Shown piece after piece: positions 1 through 14,064 of a DNA stretch of 64,000 nt (position 1 is its first letter; each line of letters begins with the position of its first letter). Made by a program: the position numbers and the translations under genes. Source of the DNA: Crotophaga sulcirostris (taxonomy: Eukaryota; Chordata; Aves; Cuculiformes; Crotophagidae); the NCBI GenBank assembly GCA_013397455.1, contig VYZB01000015.1, positions 24,109-88,108 of the forward strand. Reading direction: 5' to 3'. The notes under the pieces are model-generated. The model made no database searches, was not told where the DNA came from, and saw only the letters and a program-made list of their open reading frames with translations.

Positions 1-3000
1 AGTATGAAACGAAGCATATATTAATTTTTTTTTGGGGGGGGGTTTATATATGTAAGATAGCATAGAAATATTTTGGAATCATAAAAATATTTACTTTAAC
101 AATAAAGCTCTGTCTAGTCTTACAGCCTGTTTCGGAAACAACCTCTCCTGAAGAGAACAAACAGCATATTGGATTTGCCCTGGAGTTGCAATCTGACTTT
201 CTCAAAGCTAACATTAGCAAACAGTTGATAAGGAAACACACTAGTTTTGAAGAACTGCTGGTTAGAATCTATTCTAGAGGTCAATGACAGAGGTAAACAG
301 ATTTTAAAATTCTGAAAGTTGAAAGTCTAGTACAAAGTTGAGAACAGTGAACAAAAGGTCTTGCACACATGAATTAGGGTCTTGTAAATTTATGTACTCC
401 ATGATTAAATGCACTAAAATCCCATGTAAATATGGAGCTGGTATGGGACTGCTAGTTTTACATGACCTTTCCTGAAACCCTCAAAATGGTATTTAAGGTG
501 CAGATTATATAAATAATCCCTTCTGTTTAGTAAACTTGCTTAGGTTTTTTTGTAAACCTGGAGTTCATGTCCAGCCATAGCTGAAACCCAGAGAGGCTCC
601 CTGATAACAGAGTAACTGCACTAAGAAGGGAAAGGAGAGGAGAGATGAAATTTCAGTCTCCCTGCTGGGTATGTGACCTGCAAGGGAAAGAGCCCATAGA
701 AAAGGGGGAGACATATCTGTGGTCAGAAGGATTTGCAAGGGCTGAGCAACACTAGAATTTCCCTCATCACTGGCACTCTACACTCAGAGTAAGCAGCTGG
801 AAGGGCTTTACAAGTCACCAGGGCAGACATCTAGGACTTTTATCCGTCACAATCCACATAATTTAACTTTGACTGTTTTGACCAATTCCCTCTAACTACC
901 CCTGAGTCTGGCTGATGAATCTGGGAGATTTTTCTCAATTAGAGATTCTGTTTCCAGCAACAAAATAACTTTCTCCATTTCCTCAACCTCAACTCCAAGT
1001 GACTTTTAGTGAAGAAGCTCAACAAATGCACTGCTCATGTCTTCTAGAAACTACAACGAAACCACCACCAAACCCACAACTGTACACAACTGTCACATTT
1101 TACCATTCTCTTTGTAAGAAATATCAAACGTGTACTTGAAGACACTGTTCTATTTTTGAAGTTGTCATTCACATTGTCACAGTTCCATGACACTGAGAAA
1201 CACTGCCAAGCCCTCTGGGGTGGGTGTCGGGGTTGTAGGTGTATAATATAGATACAGGTTTAGGTAACCTGTGGGGGGACTTACCTCCAGATGGTTTTGG
1301 CTCTGAAGAAAGAGCTGATCACACAGGCTGGAGCTGCCACTGGAGGCTGCCAAGGAGCTGGCCTGGTGGTGGACATCAACCTCTTTTGAGTCTGAGTTGC
1401 AGTAAGGTTGTGGTCAAGCACAGGGAATGAGCTTTGTGATGTCTTAATTAACCCTTTCCTTTCTTCAGAGGGCCTTAGTCAGGGAAGAGAGGTGACTTTT
1501 CCTTAATGCTATATTTGTTAACTTTTGATTATCTATTCTGAATGATGAGGACTTCAATGAATTGTCTTTTCAGTGAAGCAAGTGAAAAAAATGGACGCAC
1601 TAGGGGGGTTGCCAAGCTACTCAAATTAAGACTGATGCCTTTCACCCTTTACAAAAAGTTGTATCAGCTGTTTGCACACAAAAAATCTACAAATCTTTTC
1701 TCCAACTAACAATGATACTGTTGAAGTGAAGCAGTGATTCTAAATAGAAGAAAGCTATTCAGTTTCTTAGAATAATCTTTTTTGTTCTTTTGTGGAGCAA
1801 ATCCAGACACATGCATAAAAATATTAAAAAGAGAAAAATCAAGCATTATAATATATTGTAAAATCAGCCTTGCACTTGTGAAGTTTAATGAAATTTAGCT
1901 ACAGATTTAAATGGAGCATGAATTAGGTCTTATGTACTCTACTGAGAAAACGAGTAATTGGTGGATAATTTCTAATTTAATGGTTATGTTCAAATACATC
2001 TAAAACTCTTCACAAATGAAAATAGATTGTATTTAATTAGTATATTTGAAAATCAACAGACTTCAAACAGTGATTTTTTTGTTTAATCTTTATTACTTAG
2101 AAACACATATCAGAGCAATGCATTTTCATGTTCAAAGAAATTTTAAATAACGTTTTTCAAGCATAGCCTAATTTTTTTTTGTAAAGGCATACTTCAGTCA
2201 AATGAAGAAGCTGAAAGAACTGTACACAGTTTGTGTAATGCAGAATGAAATAAACATGATGTATTACAAGTGTCATCTATCTTCTCAATAACAGAAGGAG
2301 ACTTTAAAGCTAGACTAAGCAGTGAGGCATAGAGTTGTGCTTTATAGGGCTTTTTTTTGGCCCTAGTAGTTGAAAAATCACAAATAAAGCCTCTAAATCA
2401 AGACTTACACATAAAAATTTAGAGTCTGAAATAGCAAAAACTGCTGGGTTCATTTTGTTTGCTTAGGTTTCTGAGACAATATGGTACAATATGATAATAT
2501 TTGCGAATCTTTTCTGGATACTCCAAAAGCTGGGGTCCTCAGGCAGTTTCTTTATTCAACAGCTGAGGCTTTATGAAGACTATACGATATTGTTGAAAGA
2601 GTGAAAAGAAGTTACCTCCAGCAGTGAGCCCTTTAAAATAATAACTAAACAACCCACAATAGTAATTGGGTGCGATCTGGTTTTGCCTAACACTGTTTAA
2701 AATTTTTTTGTACTAGAAATAAAATCTTCTAACTTAAGTGAGTTTTTATTGTCACTTAAGCTAATGGTGATCTGAAGTCCAACGGATCAGAAAATTATGT
2801 TTGTTCTTTTGCCAGAAAAATCCAGTAATCTGTGGTTGGTCTACTCTGACACTTAGGTTAGGATTGTCAATAGGCCTTAAAGATTTTTATTAGAACTCAA
2901 AGATCTGTCAGTCCAAGTTTACTTTGAAAGACCTGGCTATGAAAAATACATTATCTTCAAAATACAGATGCACAACTCAGGAAATAAGTAAGCTAGAAAT

Positions 3001-3342
3001 TCATGTATTTCTTTTGAAGTAAAAATTAAAATTATACTTTTTGCCACATGGAAATATTACAGGTTCTAGTAAACGATAGAATAATTTCAAGTTTTAGGAG
3101 AGAAATTAAAGACAACTGAGATGGGACAAAACCAGAAAACAATATTTAGCCACACAAATTTGAAGGAACCTTTTCTGACATCCTGTATTCTTCTTTTTGC
3201 TAGTATAAGTAGAATTCCACATAAACAGTTAAGTAACTGTGATTTTTAGTTACTTGTATGAACTAGTGGTGTTTAGTGCTATTTCAAAGGCATTGAACTT
3301 CAAAGTTAGAGATCCTTCAGCTCCCGTTCTGATATCCTTCTT
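1..3342. other. Gene-free AT-rich stretch
   Basis: No coding region, RNA gene or mobile element is recognised. The longest open frames are about 65 codons and look random. The only structural oddity is a run of nine T followed by nine G at 25-42. Ancient, fully decayed repeats could be hidden here. Confidence 0.7.
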
Positions 3343-3470
3343 CACAGTATCACACAGTATCACAGTATAACCAGGTTGGAAGAGACCTCTGAGATCATCA
3401 AGTCCAACCGATAAGCCAACACTAACACCATCTCATCACCTAAACACCATCTCATCACCTAATCTCATCA
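3343..3470 (-). mobile_element. CR1 non-LTR retrotransposon, 3' end fragment (antisense)
   Basis: On the + strand this starts with three units of the octamer CACAGTAT (one with an extra CA). It continues with the characteristic antisense CR1 tail: a 'GGTTGGAAGAGACC' block, then 'GATCATCAAGTCCAACC'. Read on the minus strand this is the CR1 3' UTR ending in (ATACTGTG)n. Only about 110 bases survive, the usual severe 5' truncation of CR1. Copies at 13144-13308 and 29427-29640 share the following segment (TAAGCCAACACTAACACC), so all three belong to one subfamily. Beyond about 3430 the element breaks down into a short local duplication of a 'CACCATCTCATCACCTAA' unit followed by a partial third copy. 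Non-coding and immobile. Confidence 0.9.
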
Positions 3471-6400
3471 TCTTCTGAACCATCTTCTGTTTGCCTGTTC
3501 TGTTTTTGAAATGAAAATAATTTAAAAGTAAAAGAAAGGTGGAAAATACTATTCAAAATATTGCTGTTCAGATGAATTTGCAGTTCTCTTGACAGCCCAA
3601 ACTCAGTGTCTAAAGATAGTACTTTGTGTTTACAAGACAGTATTTTGGAGCTCTTTGAAGTCACTCAATCCAATCTCATTAGTAGGGTTAGATAAAGGTT
3701 GAAAACAGAGCATGCATGAGTACTGAGAGACAGAGACCTTTATTTTCCTCAATGAGCACGTAAACTGCTCTTGTTGTATGCTGGAAACCCTTGCACAACT
3801 TTTCCTCTGCAGATTGTAGTCCTTATGCAGCAGATGGAATGGGATGCAGATGCAAAGATACTATCAGATGCAAACACATAACAAGAGGACAAAATAGCAA
3901 CATGAAAACAGAGGGGACCATAAAACTGAGATTTCTATGACTAAAGACTAGTGTCTTCTGGTAGTCACTGCATATGTGAAATCTGGGACATCCACTCTGT
4001 CCTCACCTCAAAGAAGAACTACAGACTACTACGCCCCTTACATCCCTTACATCTTCTAAGGAGCTTTTGTATATGAATACATTTGTACTTTAGTACCAAA
4101 GACCAAAGGAAACTCAGAACACTGAGGCATAGGAAAAAAGCGGGACTGGTGGTTTCCAGTGCCTGAAAACCTCCTGTCCCTACAGAAGTTCATCATTGGA
4201 GTATATCCTACACTGACAGGTAGAGTTATCATACTAATACAATATAATAGGTGTTGCAGCAAGGCAACTATTTGGGTACACTAGGAGGTATCTGAGCACT
4301 AGGGTGGCTGTCAGTTTCTGAGTGAATGTTAAGATTTTGGATTTAAAATCACAGAATAATAGTAATACCATCAATTTGAATGGGATTTTGAAAAAAGCTT
4401 TAACTTAAACAGGATAGAAATGAAACTAATATTTGAGATATTTTTGATCTTAAATGATTATAATGAAGAGGAATATTTTAGTGATTGAGAGAGATTATCA
4501 TTGTGCTTTCTGCTAATGTCTACGAGGCCATTATGTGGGATATTTCAACCTATTTGCAGCTTCTGGTGAAACCTAAACCTGTCAGTCATTGTAACTGAGC
4601 CATTGCCTCCTGCATCCTGCAGCTACCAGCTTCACCGGCCTTCACTGCTACAAAGGCTTTCTGAGGAACATACCAAACATTTGTACTAATATTTAGATTA
4701 AAATTGAGTTCAAGACTTTGTCTAGTGCTAAGGCAAATCCAGAAACTGCAGGACATTTTTAAAAAAGATTTCCCTGCAGAAGATTTCTTTGCCTTTTTTC
4801 CATGAGGGGCTTATGTTGGCAAAGGCCATAAAACTCTAGGGAGAGAGCCAGGCTTAAGGCAAAAGAGGAAGTGCTTTGCAACTCCATGCCAGATGGAAGG
4901 AGAGCAGGTGCTGCATTGTGCTCCACAGCTTATCTACACAGGTTTCCCTTCTCCAGTAAATCTGGCAGAAACCAGTTTTGGTAAGCAAGGATGGATCCAT
5001 CTGGGTTAGTGGTTGTGTACCCACTCACCAGGGGAAAAACAGCTCTGGGACAGGCAGGGGAGTAAGTGAGAACGGAGGGTTGGGACCATCATACTTGGGG
5101 CCAAGTCCTGTGGCCACATCTTACTGGACAGATGCTCAATGTTTGGGAATCTGCTGAAGGAGAGGATAAAACCCTGTAAGGTCCAGCCCATGGCAGGGAA
5201 TACAACAAAAGGTGTTGGGTTGAGCTCCATTGTCCTACTGCCAGCTGCACCGTAGACATTGCTGTATCTGGAGCTTCCCTTCTTTTATATTGGGATGACA
5301 CCTCTGGGAAAGTTCGGTCTATTTTTCTTCTCATGAAGAAAGGCTCAGCAAGTCAGAATTGTTGATGCAAATCATTAGATGTACAAGATAAATAAAACAA
5401 ACACAGCAGGATAAAAAAAAAGACAAAATATGCTCTCTCAAATCATTCCAGTGAATGAGAAACTGCTTAGAAAACCTGCAGAAACTGTAAACAAGCTGTG
5501 CCTGTATATATCTCCATGTTGAGAAATTGCTTTAGAAAAATGGGGGGGGGAGGGGTTGCCTTTAATTTTCTCAAGGTATTAAGGCAGTTTTGTGCTATTG
5601 TTTTAATTCCAGCACCAGATTGCTAAGTACTTAAGGCTCCCAGCTTTGGAAATTATGCTTGCATAAGTAAAACAACAGCCAGTAAGGGATGTTGTAGACC
5701 ATTTCTTTTTTTCTGACCCTCTCTAGGCCCTCATTTTGTGAAACCAAAAGGTTTCTCAGTGTGCAGTTGCTAAAACGTATCTTGAAATAATGAAGTACCT
5801 GTCTTCCTTGTGATCACGGCTTGCTATTTCTAAGGGGAAAACTTGTCTCCTAACTGTAGAGGCTTTTCACAGATATCCAGTCATAATCTCCCTCTTGAAA
5901 AAGGGCAAAAGAAATAAGGAAATGGAAGCTTTTTATTTTTAAGCCGAATGTTCTTGCATGCTTTTACAAGAGAAATAAATTTGAGTAGATGGCAATACAA
6001 ATTTGATCCCTCCATCCAAAAAAAATCATGACCTGAAGGCTTTCTCAAGACAAAAGAAAAAGGACAAAGAGGATTATTTTTTCTAAGTGTCTTTAGTGGA
6101 GTAGAGGAGACAGCAGAAAGCTCAAGCACTTTGTCAGCAATCCTTCCTTGCTCCTACCAGATACCATAAGACATAACATAGGTCAGGTGCCAATTTAGCA
6201 CAATCCATGAGGTGAAATGCAGAAAGTGCCTCCGGTTGCACCAATAAAATTTATTCTCCATTGTCTCCGATCTAACAGCAAATCTCCCAGCTTCCCCTGA
6301 CTGCATGGTGCCAGGCACTGCCAAAGAACAACCAGAGAGGCCAACTATACTTTTGAACAAAGAGCTCAGTGATCAATTTTGAGCTTGTCAAACAATATTA

Positions 6401-9400
6401 TTAGGAAAGAACTCTGGTAATTTCAGGAAAGGCCAGAAGATGTGCAAAATCATCTACAGTTTTATTTACCTGCTCTATATCCTTACTCCAGCTATTTAGT
6501 TCAGTCTCCCCAGTTGCAAGAGAGGGTAATTGTAATCAACCTTGGACTCTAATTTCTCAAAGAAAAAAATATTTTGGGTAAGGTCCTATACAGTCTTAAA
6601 AGCCTTCTGTAACGATTTATTTCTGCCATGATATTTTAAATAGGTTGCTAAGGCAGAAAGCGTCTTAGGTCTAAGTGGACTACCATGAATGCCCAGAGAT
6701 CTAGTGAAGCTCCTGGGTGTATTTACCTTTGGGAGTTACGTTTCACTCTGATATTTAAGGAAAGGTCAAATGACCATCCTGTGAGAAAGGTCTCACTCGA
6801 TACAAAATTTAGAGTACAAATTGCAGTTTGATCTGATTGAAGCATGGAGGCAAGTGAGTCAGAGTATTGATGTGGAGAAACAGTATGTCATTAGGCTATT
6901 TACTGCATTTATTGCTGACATTCAAAGGGTGACAGCTTATCTTCCCACAAGGACCCACTAATAACCTAAATCAATAAAAAAGGGAAAGCTTCAACCTCAT
7001 TATTTATATTTACTATAAATAGCTTGGCCCAGGTTAAAAAACCAGTCAGTTGGGTATACAGTATTAATTTCTCAAATATTAATATTTAGTCACAATGATA
7101 GAATTTCTTTCTATAATTAAGAAAACAACCCCAATGACTGACATATCAACATAGGTATTAATAATTAGGAAATACTGTCTTTAAATTTTATACAGCTAAG
7201 TAATTAGATTGAATGGTATTAATGGACTATTGGTTATAAAACCCAGTGAGGCTTAAATTTTGAGTTATCTTTCAGAAAAATTGTGCAGTCAATATGTGGT
7301 GACTTACATAATCACTAGAAACCTAAGCCTCTACAGCTATGAGAGAAATGAAGGCAGTTTCTGAAGAGTTCAACAACTTGCACTCAATATCAAAGGTTTA
7401 GGAGAAGGCTTTACAAAAGAAAGTAAATGCCTTGTTGACAACAGAAGGAAAAAGGATTCTGAATGTGACTGTCAGAACCTGTCTTTATCACCACGACCAA
7501 GAAAAAGAGGGACAGTGCTCATTTGAATCATCACCAAGGGTGCTGCAAAGATCACCCATCCCAGCATTCCTGCAATATTCTGAAAAGGATGTAAGGTATA
7601 GATTCTAGCAAACAATTTTACTTATTTCCTACTAATTTCAGATAGATAACTGGGCAGAACATAGGCTGTGTAATTAAGGGGAAAGAATAATATACACTTC
7701 TAAATGCCCTCTGTTGCACAACGCCGCAAGGTACAATAAACTTACTGCTCAGTGTGATCTGTCTCATAAATTTTTTAGACAAATCAATGAGTGGAAAGAA
7801 AACATTAGCCTTTTTAGTACTACTTACTGCCATTTTAAAAAAGTGAAGGTGATACATTAACAAACTGCCTGTTGACTTTTCAATACTACACAGCTTTTTG
7901 GTAACTGATGGCGCAGGGAGCAGGTATACTACTTAGAGCCTGTCGCTGGAGTTGTAACTTAGGGAAATTTCCTTGTGTTAAGTAACAGTAAGAATTTATA
8001 GTGCATAATTTAAACTGCACTATGTTCTGAATGTCATGCAGGAATGAAATAGCTAAATTTGGCAAAAGCCAAATTTATTCAATTCATCTTAATTTCCATT
8101 AAAATCATAGTTTCCCAAGATGATCTGTTTTGGTTTAATCAGCCCATTCTAAAATTAATACTAATCAATTTCACTGCATGTCGTGAAGAAGTCCTTTCTT
8201 CTTAATAAGTAGTTATATAAAAATATAAAAGCATATAAAAACAATTGAAATCACCAATTAAATCTACATAAGCAATTAGAAACAAGACATGTTTATCTCA
8301 AAGTACTATTTGATGTAGGAATATATAGATAGTTAAATGTTACAGCAGTTCAATGACTAACTTTCACAGAGTTTAAACCATCACTGTCTCAACGACTGAA
8401 GAACTTTGATTTACCAACAAAATCTATAGTGCAACTCTGCCACCGAGACTCTTGATGCCCTCTCCATGACTCTGCAGAATGAAACTGATTTTTCATTTGC
8501 TCCCTGAGGGGGATATCTGGAGAAAGCAGGCTCTTTGGGCCATGATGGGAATGCCTGATCTCTGCCCATAGTCTAGAAAGGAGAAGACACAGTGACATGT
8601 CAGAAAGGTAAAGAGAATGAGAAGCCCAGGGTGTGAAAATAGGACCCAAAATGCTTTCCAACCAGTTCACTTGCAGCTGATCTGTTCAGAAAAGTTCTCT
8701 TCACAGAAGCAAGAATAATTTTTTTTGGTTTCTTCTGAAGTTTCTTTAGACACTTGCTAATGTTGCTTCTTACATCACCGTGTCTGTGCCAGCAAACACC
8801 TTGCCAACTTGACCTGCCCTGGCAGGAGAGGAATGCATGTGGCTGTAGAGTCTGCTGCTCTGTGGGCTGGAGAGCCAAACAGGCTCTGCCACTGCACTGT
8901 ATCTTATTGATGACAGTACTTGCTTTGGCCCTTGGCACGTGATCCAGGAGCAACAACAGAAAACAGTTACTGGGTATCACTCTTACTGATGTTTTCTTGA
9001 GCGTGACTTAACAAAAGTTTCCTAAGAAGTGCTTTTTCCAAGCTAATTCAGAGGAAGTCCCTGTGGTCATTTTGCTCAGTATTCACTTTGTGACTCACAG
9101 TCTAGTTGATATTTTTGTCCTATGAGCTTACTCCCAAAGACAAATAACTATTGCATAATATTTTGCTCAAAGTACAATAATATATCACCTGCTTTTAAGT
9201 ATAACCTTGCATCCTGATGGTTTATTTCCTACTACTTAAACTTCTCCTTTGGTTGTAATATTTCCAAACTACGCAGAGTAACCTTTTGTTAGTTTAAAAG
9301 AATTTGAAAATTTGAAAAGACAAATAGCTTATAGCTAGGTGTCCATAAGCATGTTGCTTCTAATGGCAGGTCTGAGGACCTGTTGTCAATCTGAGAGATT

Positions 9401-12400
9401 ATCAGTATCATAATGACATTATTACTTTTCTAAAAGATCTATTTATACAGCAAATAATCAACTGAAAAAAAGATAACTTATTTGTTATAGTTATGGATAC
9501 AAACACAAAACCCTTTGATCAAAGATAACAGTTTCATTTTCAGATTTAAAACCTATTTTCATATTTTGATCAGGAAAAAAGGTATTAGGAAGAGTATTTG
9601 CATACTTGCCTTTTAACTGATTTTGGATTCTAACAATTTCTGACCAGACTGCAGAACTATCACACCACTTTTTGCTAAGGTATGAAAACCTTACAGAGAT
9701 GTGTGCCACAAGCAAATATGTTGTGACACATTCTTTCGAAGTATGACCACGTCAACCAGTTCGACCTGTGTTCAGTAAGTGAAATTACATTTATGCCAAC
9801 AATGGAAAAGTTCAAAGTTTTTTATAAAGGAAATGATTGAGCAAGACAATAACAAAGTTTGAAGAATTTCTGTCATCAGGGATTTCTGAAGTCAACTTGT
9901 TTTGGACTGTTGGGGGAGCTGCAAGCAATTATGGCAGGCTGAGAATGAAGCAGGGTCAGTCCTCATCTGTTTGGCTCTGAAACATGCCTCAAGTACCTTG
10001 TCTCAACTCAACAAATGCTCTTTTGTTTAACAGTGGCTGATCTCTACCGTTTACTTGTGTTACTGAGCTATAAGATGAAGGTCTACAATAAAGAAGCCTG
10101 CAGATACTGAGAAGATAATTGGATTTTAAGTTTCCAGAATGTTTTCCCAACCTTTTTCACTTCTGTTAGGACACATGCATTGTCAAGCCGTATGTAGCCT
10201 TGTGTTACAGGCCTGTGTGAGGAAGGCTGAAAACTCATAGGTAATTACTCTTGTTGCAGTTGAAATGCTTGAACTGCACAGTACACCGCCCAACTCAGCT
10301 GAGATGGTAGAGAGATTAAAGTTAGGCAAGTGAGGAAATGAACAAGTGAAGTTCTCCCTCATGCTGATTAGGGAATCACACAGTCACTGCTGCAACATCA
10401 TTTGGTTTCTGCTCTCCTCCTGGAGCAGCATGGTTTCTCTGCTGACTTTGTTTGCAAGGGTTTTCACCATAACTGCTCTTTACTTTTATCAGAGGACAGG
10501 AAGCTTGCTCCAGAAAGCCCTGCACTATTGCCATCTGTGCATGTCCTTGGGTGCAGTTTTGCTGGGCAGTGGGCTCTGCTCCCCGTGCTGCAGAGGCTGG
10601 GTGGCTGTGGGGGTGTTCCGCTGCCGAATGCAGCACCCAGTGTACACTGTTGACGCTGCAGAGATGTTCATTTGTAGTCTCAGACATTGAGTTGTTACGC
10701 TGGCAATGACCCCAGGCAGATTATTTTTCAGCAAAATTACGCCCAGTACGATACGTGTTTTTACTTGCTGCTACTGGAATCTCCATGTTCTTTATTTGTT
10801 ATTTACCCTCTCCTTCAGAAGGATATTTCAGAGCATGACCGGCAGTAGGTTAGCAGCTGTTTCTTTTTCATTCTGTCCAAACTCAGAAGCAATCAGAATG
10901 TAGCAATCAAATCTATTGACCACCGCACAACATAGAATTCAGCAGTCAAAATATTACGATACTGCCTATGTACAGCAAGTACTCTAATACTGTTATTTCT
11001 TTTATAACTTCTGGATGAACTGAGCTTCAAGAAGCTGTTAAAGGCAGTGAATGTTTGATTCCTTTGAGTATCACGCTGTGGAACAACTTGTTCAAACGAT
11101 GGTTCTAAAAAGTTTTGTTATTTTTCTTCTTAGTATATTTTAATGAACATAGCTGTAGCAGAAAACCTCAAAAGGTTTATTTGTGCACATCTGTGAACGA
11201 GAAGAATAACACTGCCTGATGTTTTGTGAGAGACCAGACATTAATGCTAGTTCAAAGGAGGTTAATTTGGTGGTTGGATTGAAGGTACTCTGACAGAAAT
11301 CGTGTTGTGAAAATGGGACAGGTGATATAGAAAGTGACATGGAAGGTTTTACGGCTTTACTGTTACTTTCAGGATCTGCTCAAGTGTACAATGCAAATAT
11401 TCCACTTATGCAAAACAAACTAGGGTTGTTTGAATTTGAAGACAGAGATGTCTGTTTAATACAAACAGAACTGACCAGGCGTTTTATAAGAGACAATTCA
11501 TGACAAGCATTGAAAGCCTTTCCTATTATTATTTTTAATGAAGTATAGAGCAGTAAAAGAAATATTTCTATTTAGACACAGCAGACCTTAGGAACACTAC
11601 TTGTGCTTCAGGGCTGATTGAAAGAGTAACATTACAAATGTATGTTTCTAAAAATAGTCATTGATCTTAGTGTTATCTTTTGCAAACTACCTTCGCCCTC
11701 CCTTACAATGTCTTCCAACATTTTAACAGGTAAAAGATATTATTTATTACTATTTTGTTGGAAGGATGGTTTGATAAAACTGCCTATGGAATCTCACAGA
11801 GCCGGTCATGCACAGTATTTATAATGGAAAGATTTCTCATTTATCTGAATAATCTTCCCTTTCTATTTCATTTATTTTACCTCCCCCCCAAAATAAGAGA
11901 TGTACTACAGTAGTAGCATCGTAGCAATGACACATAATTTGTAATTTGTACACATATTGACTTTGAAAATATTTAAAAGACAGTCTGGCACCAACACAAA
12001 TAGGGTGATGATGATGGCCAAATTTACCAAGTTCAAGGTAGGACTTATCTTTTTTTTTTTCTCTTCTGCATTCCAGCCTAAGGAGATTCTTCTCCTTTGG
12101 CAGCATGAATTTGGAGGTAGGATTATGGGACATTAAGATTACAAATGGTTTATAAAGAGATGATAATTAATAACTGTTGGTAGCAAGCTGCAAATTTCAG
12201 CACTATGCTTCACACACATCAGTGGAAAATGCACAAGGTCTGTGGTGGCCAACATTTTGGCCAGGAAAATAGTAATATTTTTGAGTGGTAGAAAAGAGCC
12301 AAATGCCCCTCTATGATCTCCTCTGTGGCAGCAGTAGGGCCCCCACAGCAGTGAGGCTCACTGGCTCCAGCAGAGCAGAGCTGCTCCCCTTCCCTGGGGC

Positions 12401-13143
12401 TCTGGGCTACAACACCGTCTGGTAGGGGAGCCCTGTGCCAGTGCCACAGGACAGAGGCTACCTGGAACAATTTGTTTTGCAGCATGGTTTTGTTCTGTGC
12501 TGGCTGCACTGGGGAGGGAGGGTGGCTGGGGAGAGGCAGCTGCTACCCAGTAAAATGGGCATTTTGTTCCTGATCACTGTGCGTCCTGGGGGATCTCCAG
12601 CAATGAGCAGGAGGGGTGCCAGACCCACAGAGTAGCCTGTCAACCACAGCCCAATCTGAGACATCATCTTTTCCTGGATCCTTTGGATTTTCAGTGGAAT
12701 GTATTGCTGCTGGTTATCCCCTAAGCAAAACATATCAATTAGTTATTACTCTTTAGACTCAATTTTAAGTATACTTAAAAATATAAACTTTGCAGTCTGC
12801 TATATTAAGATTAATAAAACCACACGTCAAAATGAATGAAGAGATCATAGTTTTTGCATATTACACTTTTTTTTAAAAGTACCTTTTCTTCATTTATTAC
12901 ATGGCTCATTTAAATACAGTGGGTTTTCTTGTCCTTACTGTTAACTATACTAAGATCCTACTGTTCTTTTCCATAAAGATACTTCTTAGGGTGGGTAGTC
13001 ATAATAGTCTTAAGTGACATTTTCATATATAAACAGGAGCAACAACAAAAAATTTTTGGAGTAACCCCTGAAACAGTGCCATGAATAATCCAAGGAAAAC
13101 TGTAGCACAAAATAAAGTGGTATCTGTACTTCCTTGTGAACTA
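3471..13143. other. Gene-free stretch, 9.7 kb
   Basis: No gene or recognisable repeat. Open frames of 126 codons (8600-8980, minus) and 114 codons (10346-10690, plus) show no domain. The second overlaps an open antisense frame of 103 codons, which points to local base composition rather than coding. A GC-richer patch at about 12290-12650 behaves the same way, with overlapping open frames on both strands. A G9-A-G4 run lies at 5542-5555. Otherwise AT-rich with many TTTAAA and AATAAA-like words, as expected by chance. Confidence 0.65.
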
Positions 13144-13308
13144 CTGGGTGGTGGAGTCACCAACCCTGGAGGTGTTTAAGAGGAGGTTGGATGAGGCACT
13201 CGGTGCCATGGTTTTGATGATGGGTTGGTGTTAGTGTTAGCCTACAGGTTGGACTCGATGATCTCAGAGGTCCTTTCCAAACTGGTAATACTGTGATACT
13301 GTGATACT
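13144..13308 (+). mobile_element. CR1 non-LTR retrotransposon, 3' end fragment
   Basis: Sense-orientation CR1 3' terminus. The block 'GGTGGAGTCACC' with 'CTGGAGGTGTTTAAG' matches the end of CR1 ORF2 (a VESPSLEVFK-type reading). It is followed by the 3' UTR signature 'GATGATCTCAGAGGTC' and ends in ATACTGTG-type octamers (13288-13308). It is the mirror-image counterpart of the antisense copies at 3343 and 29427 and shares their variant octamer. 5'-truncated to about 165 bases, with no coding capacity. The left boundary is approximate. Confidence 0.92.
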
Positions 13309-13937
13309 GATTTGATTGTAAAAAGAACTACTTTTCCATAAATCATAATGAAAATACCATTTAAATTTAATTTTGAAATACACATCTGCTTTTGAGCTGT
13401 GCAGTTGAGCACAGCAGTTCTAGCTAGCACAGTTCACTTTTGTGGCAGCACCGAGCTTGGTCCTGGGGATGTGAATTACAGCACAGGATCTTTATCAAAG
13501 ATCCAGATTCTGCAATATCTAGACATGAGATCCATTATCTGTATTTCAAAGAAAGAGAAAACATTAAGTTGCAATACCTAGCATCTTATGAGTGATAACA
13601 TATAAATGTTTGAAATTTAATTCTTATATGGAAAAAATCCTTATTCTGGCACACCTAGAAATATATTAGACAATATGCCTAAATTTAAGCATTTGCTCAG
13701 TCCCGCTTAAGCAATGCAACTAAGCACTTTTTTGCATTCTCTTCTGAACTAGTATCTCCATTACTGTTCGAGCTCATTGTTTTTCTGGTCTTTTTTATGC
13801 CATCTACTGTTTCTCAAAATCTTTCCCTGTTTTTTTGCCTCTTGATGGTGTTTATATCCAAACATGCAACTGGCTACAAAACTACCTCTGTGGTTATCAC
13901 ACATATAAACAAAACTGGTTATTTAAGATTTAACTGT
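13309..13937. other. Gene-free spacer
   Basis: Nothing recognised between the CR1 3' end and the CR1 reverse-transcriptase fragment. A 60-codon open frame at 13399-13581 is unremarkable. Confidence 0.6.
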
Positions 13938-14056
13938 GACTTCTGGTTGCCAAACCACTCTCTATGATATTTGAAAAGTCATGGCAGTCAGAAGTCCCTT
14001 GTGACTGGAAGAAGGGCAACATTGTGCCCATTTTTAAAAACGGTAAAAAGGAGGAC
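13938..14056 (+). mobile_element. CR1 ORF2 fragment (N-terminal side of reverse transcriptase)
   Basis: From 13945 the + strand reads [13 protein letters not shown], then [16 protein letters not shown], then GKKED. This is the conserved CR1-clade segment just before the NYRPVSLTS block of the reverse transcriptase. The frame then runs into unrelated sequence and a stop at about 14067. There is a stop codon just upstream of the VAKP block. Only about 40 codons of ORF2 remain, so this is a dead fragment. The point where homology stops coincides with the left edge of the LTR-like element that follows. This same protein segment is what the larger CR1 at 15390-17100 lacks, but that copy is on the opposite strand, so I treat this as coincidence. 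Confidence 0.85.
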
Positions 14057-14064
14057 ATACCACC

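Noticed and set aside
4348..4380. ATCACAGAATAATAG, resembling a CR1 tail
   Set aside because: No flanking GTTGGAA or AGTCCAAC block; too short to separate from chance.
8600..8980. 126-codon open frame, minus strand
   Set aside because: No domain, no splice or promoter context, and overlapping open frames on both strands; consistent with chance.
10346..10690. 114-codon + frame with hydrophobic stretches
   Set aside because: The antisense strand is open over the same bases (103 codons), and two other overlapping frames exist. This indicates base composition rather than a membrane protein gene.
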